Assembly: GCF_018294505.1 (NCBI RefSeq)
Contig: NC_057808.1
Location: 359,932,190-359,996,189 of the forward strand
Direction of reading: 5' to 3'
Source: Triticum aestivum
Lineage: Eukaryota; Streptophyta; Magnoliopsida; Poales; Poaceae
DNA: 64,000 bases
Positions within the stretch are counted from its first letter, which is position 1. Each line of letters opens with the position of its first letter. This document shows positions 40,689-52,921 of this stretch, piece after piece. Below the pieces are notes generated by a model. That model was not told the origin of the DNA, searched no databases, and saw only the letters and a program-made list of their open reading frames with translations. The position numbers and the translations under genes were made by a program.

Positions 40689-42422
40689 TGTTGGGGAACG
40701 TAGTAATTTCAAAAATTTCCTACGCACACGCAAGATCATGGTGATGCATAGCAACGAGAGGGGAGAGTGTTCTCCACGTACCCTCGTAGACCGAAAGCGG
40801 AAGCGTTAGCACAACGCGGTTGATGTAGTCGTACGTCTTCACGATCCGACCGATCAAGTACCGAACGCACGGCACCTCCAAGTTCAGCACACGTTCAGCC
40901 CGATGACGTCCCTCGAACTCCAATCCAGACGAGTGTTGAGGGAGAGTTTCATCAGCACGATGGCGTGGTGACGATGATGATGTTCTACCGACGCAGGGCT
41001 TCGCCTAAGTACCGCTACAGTATTATCGAGGTGAACTATGGTGGAGGGGGGCACCGCACACGGCTAAAAGATCAAACGATCAATTGTTGTGTCTCTAGGG
41101 TGCCCCTGCCCCCGTATATAAAGGAGCAAGGGGGAGAGGTGCGGCCGGCCAGAAGGGGCGCGCCAGGAGGAGTCCTACTCCCACTGGGAGTAGGACTCCC
41201 TCCCTTTTCCTTGTTGGACTAGGAGTGGAGGGGGAAAGAGGAGGGAGAGAGGAAGGAAAGGGGGGGCGCCGCCCCCCTCTCCTTGTCCTATTCGGACTAG
41301 TGGAGGGGCGCGCGGCCCTGCCCTGGCCGCCTCTCCTCTCTTCCACTAAGGCCCACTATGGCCTATTAAGCCCCCGGGGGGTTCCGGTAACCTCCCAGTA
41401 CTCTGGTAAAATCCCGATTTCACCCGGAACATTTCCGATATCCAAACATAGGCTTTCAATATATCAATCTTCATGTCTCGACCATTTCGAGACTCCTCGT
41501 CATGTCCGTGATCACATCCGGGACTCCGAACAACCTTCGGTACATCAAAACATATAAACTCATAATATAACTGTCATCGAAACTTTAAGCGTGCGGACCC
41601 TACGGGTTCGAGAACTATGTAGACATGACCGAGACACGTCTCCGGTCAATAACCAATAGCGGAACCTGGATGCTCATATTGGCTCCCACATATTCTACGA
41701 AGATCTTTATCGGTCAGACCGCATAACAACATACGTTGTTCCCTTTGTCATCGTTTGTTACTTGCCCGAGATTCGATCGTCGGTATCTCAATACCTAGTT
41801 CAATCTCATTACTGGCAAGTCTCTTTACTCGTTCTGTAATACATCATCCCGCAACAAACTCATTAGTTGCAATGCTTGCAATGCTTAAGTGATGTGCATT
41901 ACCGAGAGGGCCCAGAGATACCTCTCCGACAATCAGAGTGACAAATCCTAATCTCGAAATACGCCAACCCAACAAGTACCTTCGGAGACACCTGTAGAGC
42001 ACCTTTATAATCACCCAGTTACGTTGTGACGTTTGGTAGCACACAAAGTGTTCCTCCGGTAAACGGGAGTTGCATAATCTCATAGTCATAGGAACATGTA
42101 TAAGTCATGAAGAAAGCAATAGCAACATACTAAACGATCGAGTGCTAAGCTAACGGAATGGGTCAAGTCAATCACATCATTCTCCTAATGATGTGATCCC
42201 GTTAATCAAATGACAACTGATGTCTATGGCTAGGAAACATAACCATCTTTGATCAACGAGCTAGTCAAGTAGAGGCATACTAGTGCCACTCTGTTTGTCT
42301 ATGTATTCACACATGTATTATGTTTCCGGTTAATACAATTCTAGCATGAATAATAAACATTTATCATGATATAAGGAAATAAATAATAACTTTATCATTG
42401 CCTCTAGGGCATATTTCCTTCA
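40689..42422 (-). repeat. 3' LTR of Copia element
   Basis: Reads TGAAGGAAATATGCC ... GTTCCCCAACA on the minus strand. Abuts the polypurine tract at 42423. Confidence 0.92.
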
Positions 42423-42433
42423 GTCTCCCACTT
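42423..42433 (-). promoter_or_regulatory. Polypurine tract of Copia element
   Basis: AAGTGGGAGAC on the minus strand immediately upstream of the 3' LTR; primer for plus-strand DNA synthesis. Confidence 0.8.
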
Positions 42434-42455
42434 GCACTAGAGTCAATAATCTGGA

Positions 42456-45400
42456 TTACACAGTAATGATTCTAACACCCATGGAGCCTTGGTGCTGATC
42501 ATGTTTTGCTCGTGGAAGAGGCTTAGTCAACGGGTCTGCAACATTCAGATCCGTATGTATCTTGCAAATTTCTATGTCTCCCACCTGAACTAAATCCCGG
42601 ATGGAATTGAAGCATCTCTTGATGTGCTTGGTTCTCTTGTGAACTCTAGATTCCTTCGCTAAGGCAATTGCACCAGTATTGTCACAAAAGATTTTCTTTG
42701 GACCCGATGCACTAGGTATGACACCTAGATCGGATATGAACTCCTTCATCCAGACTCCTTCATTTGCTGCTTCCGAGGCAGCTATGTATTCCGCTTCACA
42801 CGTAGATCCCGCCACGACGCTTTGTTTAGAACTGCACCAACTGACAGCTCCACCGTTCAATGTAAACACGTATCCGGTTTGCGATTTAGAATTGTCCGGA
42901 TCAGTGTCAAAGCTTGCATCAACGTAACCATTTACGATGAGCTCTTTGTCACCTCCATAAACGAGAAACATATCCTTAGTCCTTTTCAGGTATTTCAGGA
43001 TGTTCTTGACCGCTGTCCAGTGATCCACTCCTGGATTACTTTGGTACCTCCCTGCTAGACTTATAGCAAGGCACACATCAGGTCTGGTACACAACATTGC
43101 ATACATGATAGAGCCTATGGCTGAAGCATAGGGAACATCTTTCATCTTCTCTCTATCTTCTGCAGTGGTCGGGCATTGAGTCTTACTCAACTTCACACCT
43201 TGTAACACAGGCAAGAACCCTTTCTTTGCTTGATCCATTTTGAACTTCTTCAAAACTTTGTCAAGGTATGTGCTTTGTGAAAGTCCAATTAAGCATCTTG
43301 ATCTATCTCTATGGATCTTGATGCCCAATATATACACAGCTTCACCGAGGTCTTTCATTGAAAAACTCTTATTCAAGTATCCCTTTATGCTATCCAGAAA
43401 TTCTATATCATTTCCAATCAGCAATATGTCATCCACATATAATATCAGAAATGCTACAGAGCTCCGTCTCACTTTCTTGTAAATACAGGCTTCTCCAAAA
43501 GTCTGTACAAAACCAAATTCTTTGATCACACTATTAAAGCGTTTATTCCAACTCCGAGAGGCTTGCACCAGTCCATAAATGGATCGCCGGAGCTTGCACA
43601 CTTTGTTAGCTCCCTTTGGATCGACAAAACCTTCCGGTTGCATCATATACAACTCTTCTTCCAGAAATCCATTCAAGAATGCAGTTTTGACATCCATTTG
43701 CCAAATTTCATAATCATAAAATGCGGCAATTGCTAACATGATTCGGACAGACTTAAGCATCACTATGGGTGAGAAGGTCTCATCGTAGTCAATCCCTTGA
43801 ACTTGTCGAAAACCTTTTGTAGCAAGTTGAGCTTTATAGACAGTAACATTACCGTCAGCGCCAGTCTTCTTCTTGAAGATCCATTTATTCTCAATTGCTT
43901 GCCGATCATCGGGCAAGTCAACCAAAGTCCACACTTTGTTCTCATACATGGATCCCATCTCAGATTTCATGGCTTCAAGCCATTTTGCGGAATCTGGGCT
44001 CACCATCGCTTCTTCATAGTTCGTAGGTTCGTCATGGTCTAGTAACATAACCTCCAGAACAGGATTACCGTACCACTCTGGTGCGGATCTTACTCTGGTT
44101 GACCTACGAGGTTCAGTAATAACTTGATCTGAAGTTCCATGATCATCATCATTAATTTCCTCACTAATCGGTATAGGCGTCGCAGAAACTGGTTTCTGCG
44201 ATGAACTACTTTCCAATAAGGGAGCAGGTACAATTACCTCATCAAGTTGTACTTTCCTCCCACTCACTTCTTTCGAGAGAAACTCCTTCTCCAGAAAAAT
44301 TCCGAATTTAGCAACAAAAGTCTTGCCTTCGGATCTGTGATAGAAGGTGTAGCCAACAGTCTCCTTTGGATATCCTATGAAGACACATTTCTCCGATTTG
44401 GGTTCTAGCTTATCAGGTTGAAGATTTTTCACATAAGCATCACAGCCCCAAACTTTAAGAAACGGCAACTTTGGTTTCTTGCCAAACCACAGTTCATAAG
44501 GCGTCGTCTCAACGGATTTTGATGGTGCCCTATTTAACGTGAATGCGGCCGTCTCTAAAGCATAACCCCAAAACGATAGCGGTAAATCAGTAAGAGACAT
44601 CATAGATCGCACCATATCTAGTAAAGTATGATTACGACGTTCGGACGCACCATTACGCTGTGGTGTTCCGGGTGGCGTGAGTTGCGAAACTATTCCGCAT
44701 TGTTTCAAATGAAGACCAAACTCATAACTCAAATATTCTCCTCCACGATCAGATCGTAGAAACTTTATTTTCTTGTTACGATGATTTTCAACTTCACTCT
44801 GAAATTCTTTGAACTTTTCAAATGTTTCAGACTTATGTTTCATTAAGTAGATATACCCATATCTGCTTAAATCATCTGTGAAGGTGAGAAAATAACAATA
44901 TCCGCCACGAGCCTCAACATTCATCGGACCACATACATCTGTATGTATGATTTCCAACAAATCTGTTGCTCTCTCCATAGTTCCGGAGAACGGCGTTTTA
45001 GTCATCTTGCCCATGAGGCACGGTTCACAAGTACCAAGTGATTCATAATCAAGTGGTTCCAAAAGTCCATCAGTATGGAGTTTCTTCATGCGCTTTACAC
45101 CGATATGACCTAAACGGCAGTGCCACAAATAAGTTGCACTATCATTATCAACTCTGCATCTTTTGGCTTCAATACTATGAATATGTGTATCACCACTATC
45201 GAGATTCAACAAAAATAGACCACTCTTCAAGGGTGCATGACCATAAAAGATATTACTCATATAAATAGAACAACCATTATTCTCTGATTTAAATGAATAA
45301 CCTTCTCGCATCAAACAAGATCCAGATATAATGTTCATGCTTAACGCTGGCACCAAATAACAATTATTTAGGTCTAAAACTAACCCCGAAGGTAGATGTA

Positions 45401-46442
45401 GAGGTAGCGTGCCGACCGGAATCACATCGACTTTGGAACCATTTCCCACGCGCATCGTCACCTCGTCCTTAGCCAATCTTCGCTTAATCCGTAGCCCCTG
45501 CTTCGAGTTGCAAATATTAGCAACAGAACCAGTATCAAATACCCAGGTGCTACTGCGAGCATTAGTAAGGTACACATCAATAACATGTATATCACATATA
45601 CCTTTGTTCACCTTGCCATCCTTCTTATCCGCCAAATACTTGGGGCAGTTCCGCTTCCAGTGACCAGTCTGCTTGCAGTAGAAGCACTCAGTCTCAGGCT
45701 TAGGTCCAGACTTGGGTTTCTTCTCCTGAACAGCAACTTGCTTGCTGTTCTTCTTGAAGTTCCCCTTCTTCTTCCATTTGCCCTTTTTCTTGAAACTGGT
45801 GGTCTTATTGACCATCAACACTTGATGCTCCTTTTTGATTTCTACCTCCGCAGCCTTTAGCATTGCGAAGAGCTCGGGAATCGTCTTATCCATCCCTTGC
45901 ATGTTATAGTTCATCACAAAGCTCTTGTAGCTTGGTGGTAGTGATTGAAGAATTCTGTCAATGACGCTATCATCCGGAAGATTAACTCCCAGTTGAATCA
46001 AGTGATTGTTATACCCAGACATTTTGACTATATGCTCACTGACAGAACTATTCTCTTCCATCTTGCAGCTGTAGAACTTATTGGAGACTTCATATCTCTC
46101 AATCCGGGCATTTGCTTGAAATATTAACTTCAACTCCTGGAACATCTCATATGCTCCATGACGTTCAAAACGTCGTTGAAGACCCGGTTCTAAGCCGTAA
46201 AGCATGGCACACTGAACTATCGAGTAGTCATCAGCTTTGCTCTGCCGGACGTTCATAACATCTGGTGTTGCTCCTGCAGCAGGTCTGGCACCCAGCGGTG
46301 CTTCCAGGACGTAATTCTTCTGTGCAGCAATGAGGATAATCCTCAAGTTACAGACCCAGTCCGTGTAATTGCTACCATCATCTTTCAACTTTGCTTTCTC
46401 AAGGAACGCATTAAAATTCAATGGAACAACAGCACGGGCCAT
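42456..46442 (-). CDS. Copia gag-pol polyprotein, 1328 aa, intact
   Basis: One frame from ATG (46442) to TGA/TAA (42456). Domains in order: gag capsid-like region (about 20-200), basic stretch KKKGKWKKKGNFKKN (near 225), CCHC zinc knuckle CFYCKQTGHWKRNCP (about 250-265), aspartic protease WVFDTGSVANIC (about 300), pre-integrase and integrase (HCRLGH, CEPCLMGK, HTDVCGPM at about 500, then FTDD and RNGASERRN), reverse transcriptase (QMDVKTAFLNG, catalytic YVDDILL at about 1004), RNase H (VDASFD, CEAEYIAASEA, FCDNTGAIALAKE). Integrase precedes reverse transcriptase, the Copia order. No stop or frameshift, and catalytic motifs are present, so it may still be competent. Confidence 0.95.
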   Translation of the reverse strand: MARAVVPLNFNAFLEKAKLKDDGSNYTDWVCNLRIILIAAQKNYVLEAPLGARPAAGATPDVMNVRQSKADDYSIVQCAMLYGLEPGLQRRFERHGAYEMFQELKLIFQANARIERYEVSNKFYSCKMEENSSVSEHIVKMSGYNNHLIQLGVNLPDDSVIDRILQSLPPSYKSFVMNYNMQGMDKTIPELFAMLKAAEVEIKKEHQVLMVNKTTSFKKKGKWKKKGNFKKNSKQVAVQEKKPKSGPKPETECFYCKQTGHWKRNCPKYLADKKDGKVNKGICDIHVIDVYLTNARSSTWVFDTGSVANICNSKQGLRIKRRLAKDEVTMRVGNGSKVDVIPVGTLPLHLPSGLVLDLNNCYLVPALSMNIISGSCLMREGYSFKSENNGCSIYMSNIFYGHAPLKSGLFLLNLDSGDTHIHSIEAKRCRVDNDSATYLWHCRLGHIGVKRMKKLHTDGLLEPLDYESLGTCEPCLMGKMTKTPFSGTMERATDLLEIIHTDVCGPMNVEARGGYCYFLTFTDDLSRYGYIYLMKHKSETFEKFKEFQSEVENHRNKKIKFLRSDRGGEYLSYEFGLHLKQCGIVSQLTPPGTPQRNGASERRNHTLLDMVRSMMSLTDLPLSFWGYALETAAFTLNRAPSKSVETTPYELWFGKKPKLPFLKVWGCDAYVKNLQPDKLEPKSEKCVFIGYPKETVGYTFYHRSEGKTFVAKFGIFLEKEFLSKEVSGRKVQLDEVIVPAPLLESSSSQKPVSATPIPISEEINDDDHGTSDQVITEPRRSTRVRSAPEWYGNPVLEVMLLDHDEPTNYEEAMVSPDSAKWLEAMKSEMGSMYENKVWTLVDLPDDRQAIENKWIFKKKTGADGNVTVYKAQLATKGFRQVQGIDYDETFSPIVMLKSVRIMLAIAAFYDYEIWQMDVKTAFLNGFLEEELYMMQPEGFVDPKGANKVCKLRRSIYGLVQASRSWNKRFNSVIKEFGFVQTFGEACIYKKVRRSSVAFLILYVDDILLIGNDIEFLDSIKGYLNKSFSMKDLGEAVYILGIKIHRDRSRCLIGLSQSTYLDKVLKKFKMDQAKKGFLPVLQGVKLSKTQCPTTAEDREKMKDVPYASAIGSIMYAMLCTRPDVCLAISLAGRYQSNPGVDHWTAVKNILKYLKRTKDMFLVYGGDKELIVNGYVDASFDTDPDNSKSQTGYVFTLNGGAVSWCSSKQSVVAGSTCEAEYIAASEAANEGVWMKEFISDLGVIPSASGPKKIFCDNTGAIALAKESRVHKRTKHIKRCFNSIRDLVQVGDIEICKIHTDLNVADPLTKPLPRAKHDQHQGSMGVRIITV

Positions 46443-47661
46443 CTATCTACAATCAACATAGACAAGAAAGATACTATCAGGTACTAAGTTCATGATAAAT
46501 TTAAGTTCAATTAATCATATTACTTAAGAACTCCCACTTAGATAGACATCCCTCTAATCCTCTAAGTGATCACGTGATCCGTATCAACTAAACCATGTCC
46601 GATCATCACGTGAGATGGAGTAGTTTCAACGGTGAACATCACTATGTTGATCATATCCACTATATGATTCACGCTCGACCTTTTGGTCTCCGTGTTCCGA
46701 GGCCATATCTGTTATATGCTAGGCTCGTCAAGCTTAACCTGAGTATTCCGCGTGTGCAACTGTTTTGCACCCGTTGTATTTGAACGTAGAGCCTATCACA
46801 CCCGATCATCACGTGGTGTCTCAGCACGAAGAACTTTTGCAATGGTGCAAACTCAGGGAGAACACTTATACTTTGATAATTTAGTGAGGGATCATCTTAT
46901 AATGCTACCGTCAATCAAAGGAAGATAAGATGCATAAAAGATAAACATCACATGCAATCAATATAAGTGATATGATATGGCCATCATCATCTTGTGCTTG
47001 TGATCTCCATCTCCGAAGCAACATCATGATCACCATCGTCACCGGCGCGACACCTTGATCTCCATCGTAGCATCGTTGTCGTCTCGCCAATCTTATGCTT
47101 CTACGACTATCACTACCGCTTAGTGATAAAGTAAAGCATTACAAGGCGATTGCATTGCATACAATAAAGCGACAACCATATGGCTCCTGCCAGTTGCCGA
47201 TAACTCGGTTACAAAACATGATCATCTCATACAATAAAATTTAGCATCATGTCTTGACCATATCACATCACAACATGCCCTGCAAAAACAAGTTAGACGT
47301 CCTCTACCTTGTTGTTGCAAGTTTTACGTGGCTGCTACTGGGCTTAGCAAGAATCGTTCTTACCTACGCATCAAAACCACAACGATAGTTTGTCAAGTTG
47401 GTGCTGTTTTAACCTTCGCAAGGACCGGGCGTAGCCACACTCGGTTCAACTAAAGTTGGAGAAACTGACACCCGCCAGCCACCTCTGTGCAAAGCACGTC
47501 GGAAGAACCAGTCTCGCGTAAGCGTACGCGTAATGTCGGTTCGGGCCGCTTCATCCAACAATACCGCCGAACCAAAGTATGACATGCTGGTAAGCAGTAT
47601 GACTTATATCACCCACAACTCACTTGCGTTCTACTCGTGCATATAACATCAACGCATAAAA
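46443..47661 (-). other. Leader of Copia element
   Basis: Non-coding stretch between the primer-binding site and gag-pol; would hold packaging and dimerisation signals. No gene seen. Confidence 0.7.
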
Positions 47662-47664
47662 CCA

Positions 47665-47677
47665 GGCTCGGATGCCA
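47665..47677 (-). promoter_or_regulatory. Primer-binding site of Copia element
   Basis: TGGCATCCGAGCC on the minus strand, one base after the 5' LTR. It resembles TGGTATCAGAGCC, the plant initiator-Met tRNA complement used by Copia elements, with two differences. Confidence 0.7.
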
Positions 47678-47678
47678 C

Positions 47679-49416
47679 TGTTGGGGAACGTAGTAATTTC
47701 AAAAATTTCCTACGCACACGCAAGATCATGGTGATGCATAGCAACGAGAGGGGAGAGTGTTGTCCGCGTACCCTCGTAGACCGAAAGCGGAAGCGTTAGC
47801 ACAACGCGGTTGATGTAGTCGTACGTCTTCACGATCCGACCGATCAAGTACCGAACGCACGGCACCTCTGAGTTCAGCACACGTTCAGCCCGATGATGTC
47901 CCTCGAACTCCGATCCAGCCGAGTGCTGAGGGAGAGTTTCGTCAGCACGACGGCGTGGTGACGATGATGGTGTTCTACCGACGGAGGGCTTCGCCTAAGC
48001 ACCGCTACAGTATTATAAAGGTGGACTATGGTGGAGGGGGCACCGCACATGGCTAAAAGATCAAACGATCAATTGTTGTGTCTCTAGGGTGCCCCCCTGC
48101 CCCCATATATAAAGGAGCAAGGGGAAGAGGTGCGGCCGGCCAGAAGGGGCGCGCCAGGAGGAGTCCTACTCCCACTGGGAGTAGGACTCCCTCCCTTTTC
48201 CTTGTTGGACTAGGAGTGGAGGGGGAAAGAGGAGGGAGAGAGGAAGGAAAGGGGGGGGGGTGCCGCCCCCTCTCCTTGTCCTATTCGGACTAGGGGAGGG
48301 GCGCGCGGCCCTGCCCTGGCCGCCTCTCCTCTCTTCCACTAAGGCCCACTATGGCCCATTAAGCCCCCAGGGGGTTCCGGTAACATCCCGGTACTCCGGT
48401 AAAATCCCGATTTCACCCGGAACATTTCTGATATCCAAACATAGGCTTCCAATATATCACTCTTCATGTATCGACCATTTCGAGACTCCTCATCATGTCC
48501 GTGATCACATCCGGGACTCCGAACAACCTTCGGTACATCAAAACATATAAACTCATAATATAACTGTCATCGAAACTTTAAGCGTGCGGACCCTACGGGT
48601 TCGAGAACTATGTAGACATGACCGAGACACGTCTCCGGTCAATAACCAATAGCGGAACCTGGATGCTCATATTGGCTCCCACATATTCTACGAAGATCTT
48701 TGTCGGTCAGACCGCATAACAACATACGTTGTTCCCTTTGTCATCGGTATGTTACTTGCCCGAGATTCGATCATCGGTATCTCAATACCTAGTTCAATCT
48801 CATTACCGGCAAGTCTCTTCACTCGTTCCGTAATACATCATCCCGCAACAAACTCATTAGTTGCAATGCTTGCAATGCTTAAGTGATGTGCATTACCGAG
48901 AGGGCCCAGAGATACCTCTCCGACAATCGGAGTGACAAATCCTAATCTCGAAATACGCCAACCCAACAAATACCTTCAGAGACACCTGTAGAGCACCTTT
49001 ATAATCACCCAGTTACGTTGTGACGTTTGGTAGCACACAAAGTGTTCCTCCGGTAAACGGGAGTTGCATAATCTCATAGTCATAGGAACATGTATAAGTC
49101 ATGAAGAAAGCAATAGCAACATACTAAACGATCGAGTGCTAAGCTAACGGAATGGGTCAAGTCAATCACATCATTCTCCTAATGATGTGATCCCGTTAAT
49201 CAAATGACAACTCATGTCTATGGCTAGGAAACATAACCATCTTTGATCAACGAGCTAGTCAAGTAGAGGCATACTAGTGCCACTCATTTTGTCTATCTAT
49301 TCACACATGTATTATGTTTCCGGTTAATACAATTCTAGCATGAATAATAAACATTTATCATGATATAAGGAAATAAATAATAACTTTATCATTGCCTCTA
49401 GGGCATATTTCCTTCA
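47679..49416 (-). repeat. 5' LTR of Copia element
   Basis: 1738 bp with TG...CA ends; it would carry the promoter. Differs from the 3' LTR by scattered substitutions and small indels. Confidence 0.92.
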
Positions 49417-49421
49417 TGAGG

Positions 49422-50487
49422 CCCATTACACTCCCCGGGGGGTTCCGGTAACCCCCCGGTACTCCGGTATTCGTCCAAACTCTCTCGGAACCCTTCTGAT
49501 GTCCAAACATAGTCATCCAATATATCGATCTTTATGTCCCGACCATTTCGAGACTCCTCGTCATGTCCGTGATCATATCTGTGACTCCGAACTACCTTCG
49601 GTACATCAAAACACATAAACTCATATTACCGATCGTCACCGAACGTTAAGCGTGCGGACCCTACGGGTTCGAGAACTATGTAGGCATGACCGAGACACAT
49701 CTCCGGTCAATAACCAATAGCGGAACCTGGATGCTCATATTGGCTCCTACATATTCAACGAATATCTTTATCGGTCAAACCACATAACAATATACGTTGT
49801 TCCCTTTGTCATCGGAATGGTACTTGCCCAAGATTCGATCGTCGGTATCTCAATACCTAGTTCAATCTCGTTACCGGCAAGTCTCTTTACTCGTTCTGTA
49901 ATACATCATCCCGCAACTAACTCATTAGTTGCATTGCTTGCAAGGCTTATAGTGATGTGCATTACCGAAAGGGCTCAGAGATACCTCTCCGACAATCGGA
50001 GTGACAAATCCTAATCTTGATCTATGCCGACTCAACAAGTACCATCGGAGACACCTGTAGAGCACCTTTATAATCACCCAGTTACGTTGTGACGTTTGGT
50101 AGCACACAAAGTGTTCCTCCGGTATTCGGGAGTTGCATAATCTCATAGTCATAGGAACATGTATAAGTCATGAAGAAAGCAATAGCAATATACTAAACGA
50201 TCAAATGCTAAGCTAACGGAATGGGTCAAGTCAATCACATCATTCTCTAATGATGTGATCCCGTTAATCAAATGACAACTCATGTCTATGGTTAGGAAAC
50301 TTAACCATCTTTGATTCAACAAGCTAGTCAAGTAGAGGCATACTAGTGACACTCTGTTTGTCTATGTATTCACACATGTACTAAGTTTCCGGTTAATACA
50401 ATTCTAGCATGAATAATAAACATTTATCATGATATAAGGAAATATAAATAAAAACTTTATTATTGCCACTAGGGCATATTTCCTTCA
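49422..50487 (-). repeat. Solo Copia LTR, part 2
   Basis: Continues part 1 (40017-40688) after the inserted element and ends in ...AGGGCATATTTCCTTCA (plus strand), followed by AGGAG, the right copy of its target duplication. Confidence 0.88.
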
Positions 50488-50852
50488 AGGAGGGGGATGG
50501 GTTAGGGTTGCGGGACGTTGGCTGGCTTAAATAGCCGGATTTCGTCTTGGGCGGCGAGCCAGAGCAGTGCCACGTGGCGTCCACTCCACAACGACAGACG
50601 CGGCTTCCGTCGAACCGCCGGGTTTCCGGGCGTTTCCGCGAGGGACCCCACCGTCAGACCGACGTGGCGGGCGTGCCTGGCCATCCCCATATCCGCCCCA
50701 TATTTGGGCTGGATATGGGGGGTGCCGGTCAGCCCGGGCATTTTAGGCCCGTTTGAGGCGTCCGTCTTGATCGAAAAAACATGACCGGTCAGTGACCGGG
50801 CGGCCCTCCCCGGCGTATGAGGCATGTTTGAGAGGTCCGCCTGTAGATGCTC

Positions 50853-51721
50853 TTCAAGCACTTGAACCCGCTTGAATCAGGTCTGACACATATAGAAGCA
50901 AGACGAAGAGCAATAACACGATACACGTCATGGTGGAAAAATATTAGTATGTATAGTTCCCGACAAACTGGTTACACTAAGATCCACAGAAACACGTATG
51001 GGCTTGGGAAAGGGGTCCCCTGAATATTGGGTTACTGTTGTTAAACCAGGTCATATGCTTTATGAAATGGAGGAAGTATCTAAAATGGTAGCCAGAGCAA
51101 TTGTCTCCATAGTTGCCAGTAAAATGCAGATACGAAGGTCAACTTATTCGATTAGAGATATAGAATCCAACGATACGGGGGCTCTCTCCTTCCCGGTCTG
51201 CTGCACCGATGACAAGAGAACATGTGACTCATTGGGTTTTGCATCCAAGTTGTACGTACGGATAGATTTAGGGTTTTGAGGTGCGACGCGAGGTGTGGGA
51301 AATGATGTCGTGTCAAAATAAGAGTTTCTACATCTTCAACCCCACCTTGGTGTGCCGTGCAGCTAGCAGCATAGTTTTCGCTCTGTTTAGTCCAACCGGC
51401 GAGATTGGATTTCTTAGATTTAGTCACAGGGTAGCGGTGGTGACCAAACTAGTGGGATTTTGTATTTCGAATCTTCCTCCGCCACAACGATGTTTTCTCT
51501 AGTATCGTTCGTTGATCTAGGAGTTTACATAGGTGTTGGCCGGCGTTTGTTGTCTCTGGTAGTGGTGTCCGCAAAAAGAGGGTAGAGGTGGCTCCTCCAC
51601 ATGGTTAGAGGCCTTTTTGTGGCGGATCTGTGCTCTTCAGCAATGACGTCGTTTGTATACGGTAGATTTGGGGCCCGAGTTGCACGGGTTGTTACCCAAC
51701 TAACTATAGCCACAGTGAGAT
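50853..51721. other. Intergenic DNA, nothing recognised
   Basis: No supported gene. Short open frames lack family features. Confidence 0.4.
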
Positions 51722-52089
51722 GCGCTCCGACAATGACCATGGGTGCTTTCTTTGGATCTCAAATCTTTGACGTGATGGTGCAGCGATGACTCTTCGGCAC
51801 CTCCTGTTTGCGCCATGCGGCGATGCAGATTGAAAGCAGGCGATGGCTTCGTTCAATAATTCACCCCTTAGGGATCTAGATGTTATTTTCTTTTTATGGG
51901 GGGGTGGGGGTGGGGGTGTTTTCTTTGTTGTTGTGATTGGCCCCCTAATTTTTGCTCAACCAGGGTCAATTAAGCGCTCAAAACCCATTGAGCAATCAAA
52001 CTAGCATACTTATCCGCATCTTTGGTAGGCATGTATTGCACATTTTGATCAGATTCACTGCGATGTTATTCTCATGGGCAATAAGAGCT
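51722..52089. repeat. Copy 1 of a 368-bp block flanking a gap
   Basis: Identical to 52554-52921 except for one base in a G/T run near 51898. The two copies lie exactly at the two edges of the gap 52090-52553. Confidence 0.9.
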
Positions 52090-52553
52090 NNNNNNNNNNN
52101 NNNNNNNNNNNNNNNNNNNNNNNNNNNNNNNNNNNNNNNNNNNNNNNNNNNNNNNNNNNNNNNNNNNNNNNNNNNNNNNNNNNNNNNNNNNNNNNNNNNN
52201 NNNNNNNNNNNNNNNNNNNNNNNNNNNNNNNNNNNNNNNNNNNNNNNNNNNNNNNNNNNNNNNNNNNNNNNNNNNNNNNNNNNNNNNNNNNNNNNNNNNN
52301 NNNNNNNNNNNNNNNNNNNNNNNNNNNNNNNNNNNNNNNNNNNNNNNNNNNNNNNNNNNNNNNNNNNNNNNNNNNNNNNNNNNNNNNNNNNNNNNNNNNN
52401 NNNNNNNNNNNNNNNNNNNNNNNNNNNNNNNNNNNNNNNNNNNNNNNNNNNNNNNNNNNNNNNNNNNNNNNNNNNNNNNNNNNNNNNNNNNNNNNNNNNN
52501 NNNNNNNNNNNNNNNNNNNNNNNNNNNNNNNNNNNNNNNNNNNNNNNNNNNNN
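52090..52553. other. Assembly gap (464 N)
   Basis: Because the same 368 bp ends the left contig and begins the right contig, the gap may be false and the contigs may overlap. Confidence 0.95.
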
Positions 52554-52921
52554 GCGCTCCGACAATGACCATGGGTGCTTTCTTTGGATCTCAAATCTTT
52601 GACGTGATGGTGCAGCGATGACTCTTCGGCACCTCCTGTTTGCGCCATGCGGCGATGCAGATTGAAAGCAGGCGATGGCTTCGTTCAATAATTCACCCCT
52701 TAGGGATCTAGATGTTATTTTCTTTTTATTGGGGGGTGGGGGTGGGGGTGTTTTCTTTGTTGTTGTGATTGGCCCCCTAATTTTTGCTCAACCAGGGTCA
52801 ATTAAGCGCTCAAAACCCATTGAGCAATCAAACTAGCATACTTATCCGCATCTTTGGTAGGCATGTATTGCACATTTTGATCAGATTCACTGCGATGTTA
52901 TTCTCATGGGCAATAAGAGCT
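52554..52921. repeat. Copy 2 of a 368-bp block flanking a gap
   Basis: See 51722-52089. Its right part joins the gag fragment at 52800-53045. Confidence 0.9.

Larger units (their letters stand above)
40689..49416 (-). mobile_element. Complete Copia LTR retrotransposon, likely young
   Basis: Total 8728 bp on the minus strand: 5' LTR 47679-49416, primer-binding site beside it, about 1.2 kb leader, one uninterrupted gag-pol (42456-46442), polypurine tract, 3' LTR 40689-42422. A perfect 5-bp target duplication TGAGG flanks it (40684-40688 and 49417-49421). LTRs (1734 and 1738 bp) appear nearly identical by eye. All parts needed for autonomous movement appear present. The family belongs to the BARE/Angela-like group by its LTR start (TGAAGGAAATATGCCCTAGA on the minus strand); exact family not determined. 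Confidence 0.93.
39201..50852. mobile_element. Small TIR element interrupted by Copia nest
   Basis: GAGCATCTACAACC at 39201 is matched by CTGTAGATGCTC ending at 50852. Removing the nested Copia DNA leaves an element of about 1.2 kb. Flanks are TTA on the left and TTC on the right, so a 3-bp Harbinger-type target duplication is possible but imperfect. It carries the arginine- and glutamate-rich pseudogene at 39396-39914. Confidence 0.5.

Noticed and set aside
51952..52688. Long open frames across the gap at 52090-52553
   Set aside because: They consist mainly of N and join two copies of the same duplicated block.
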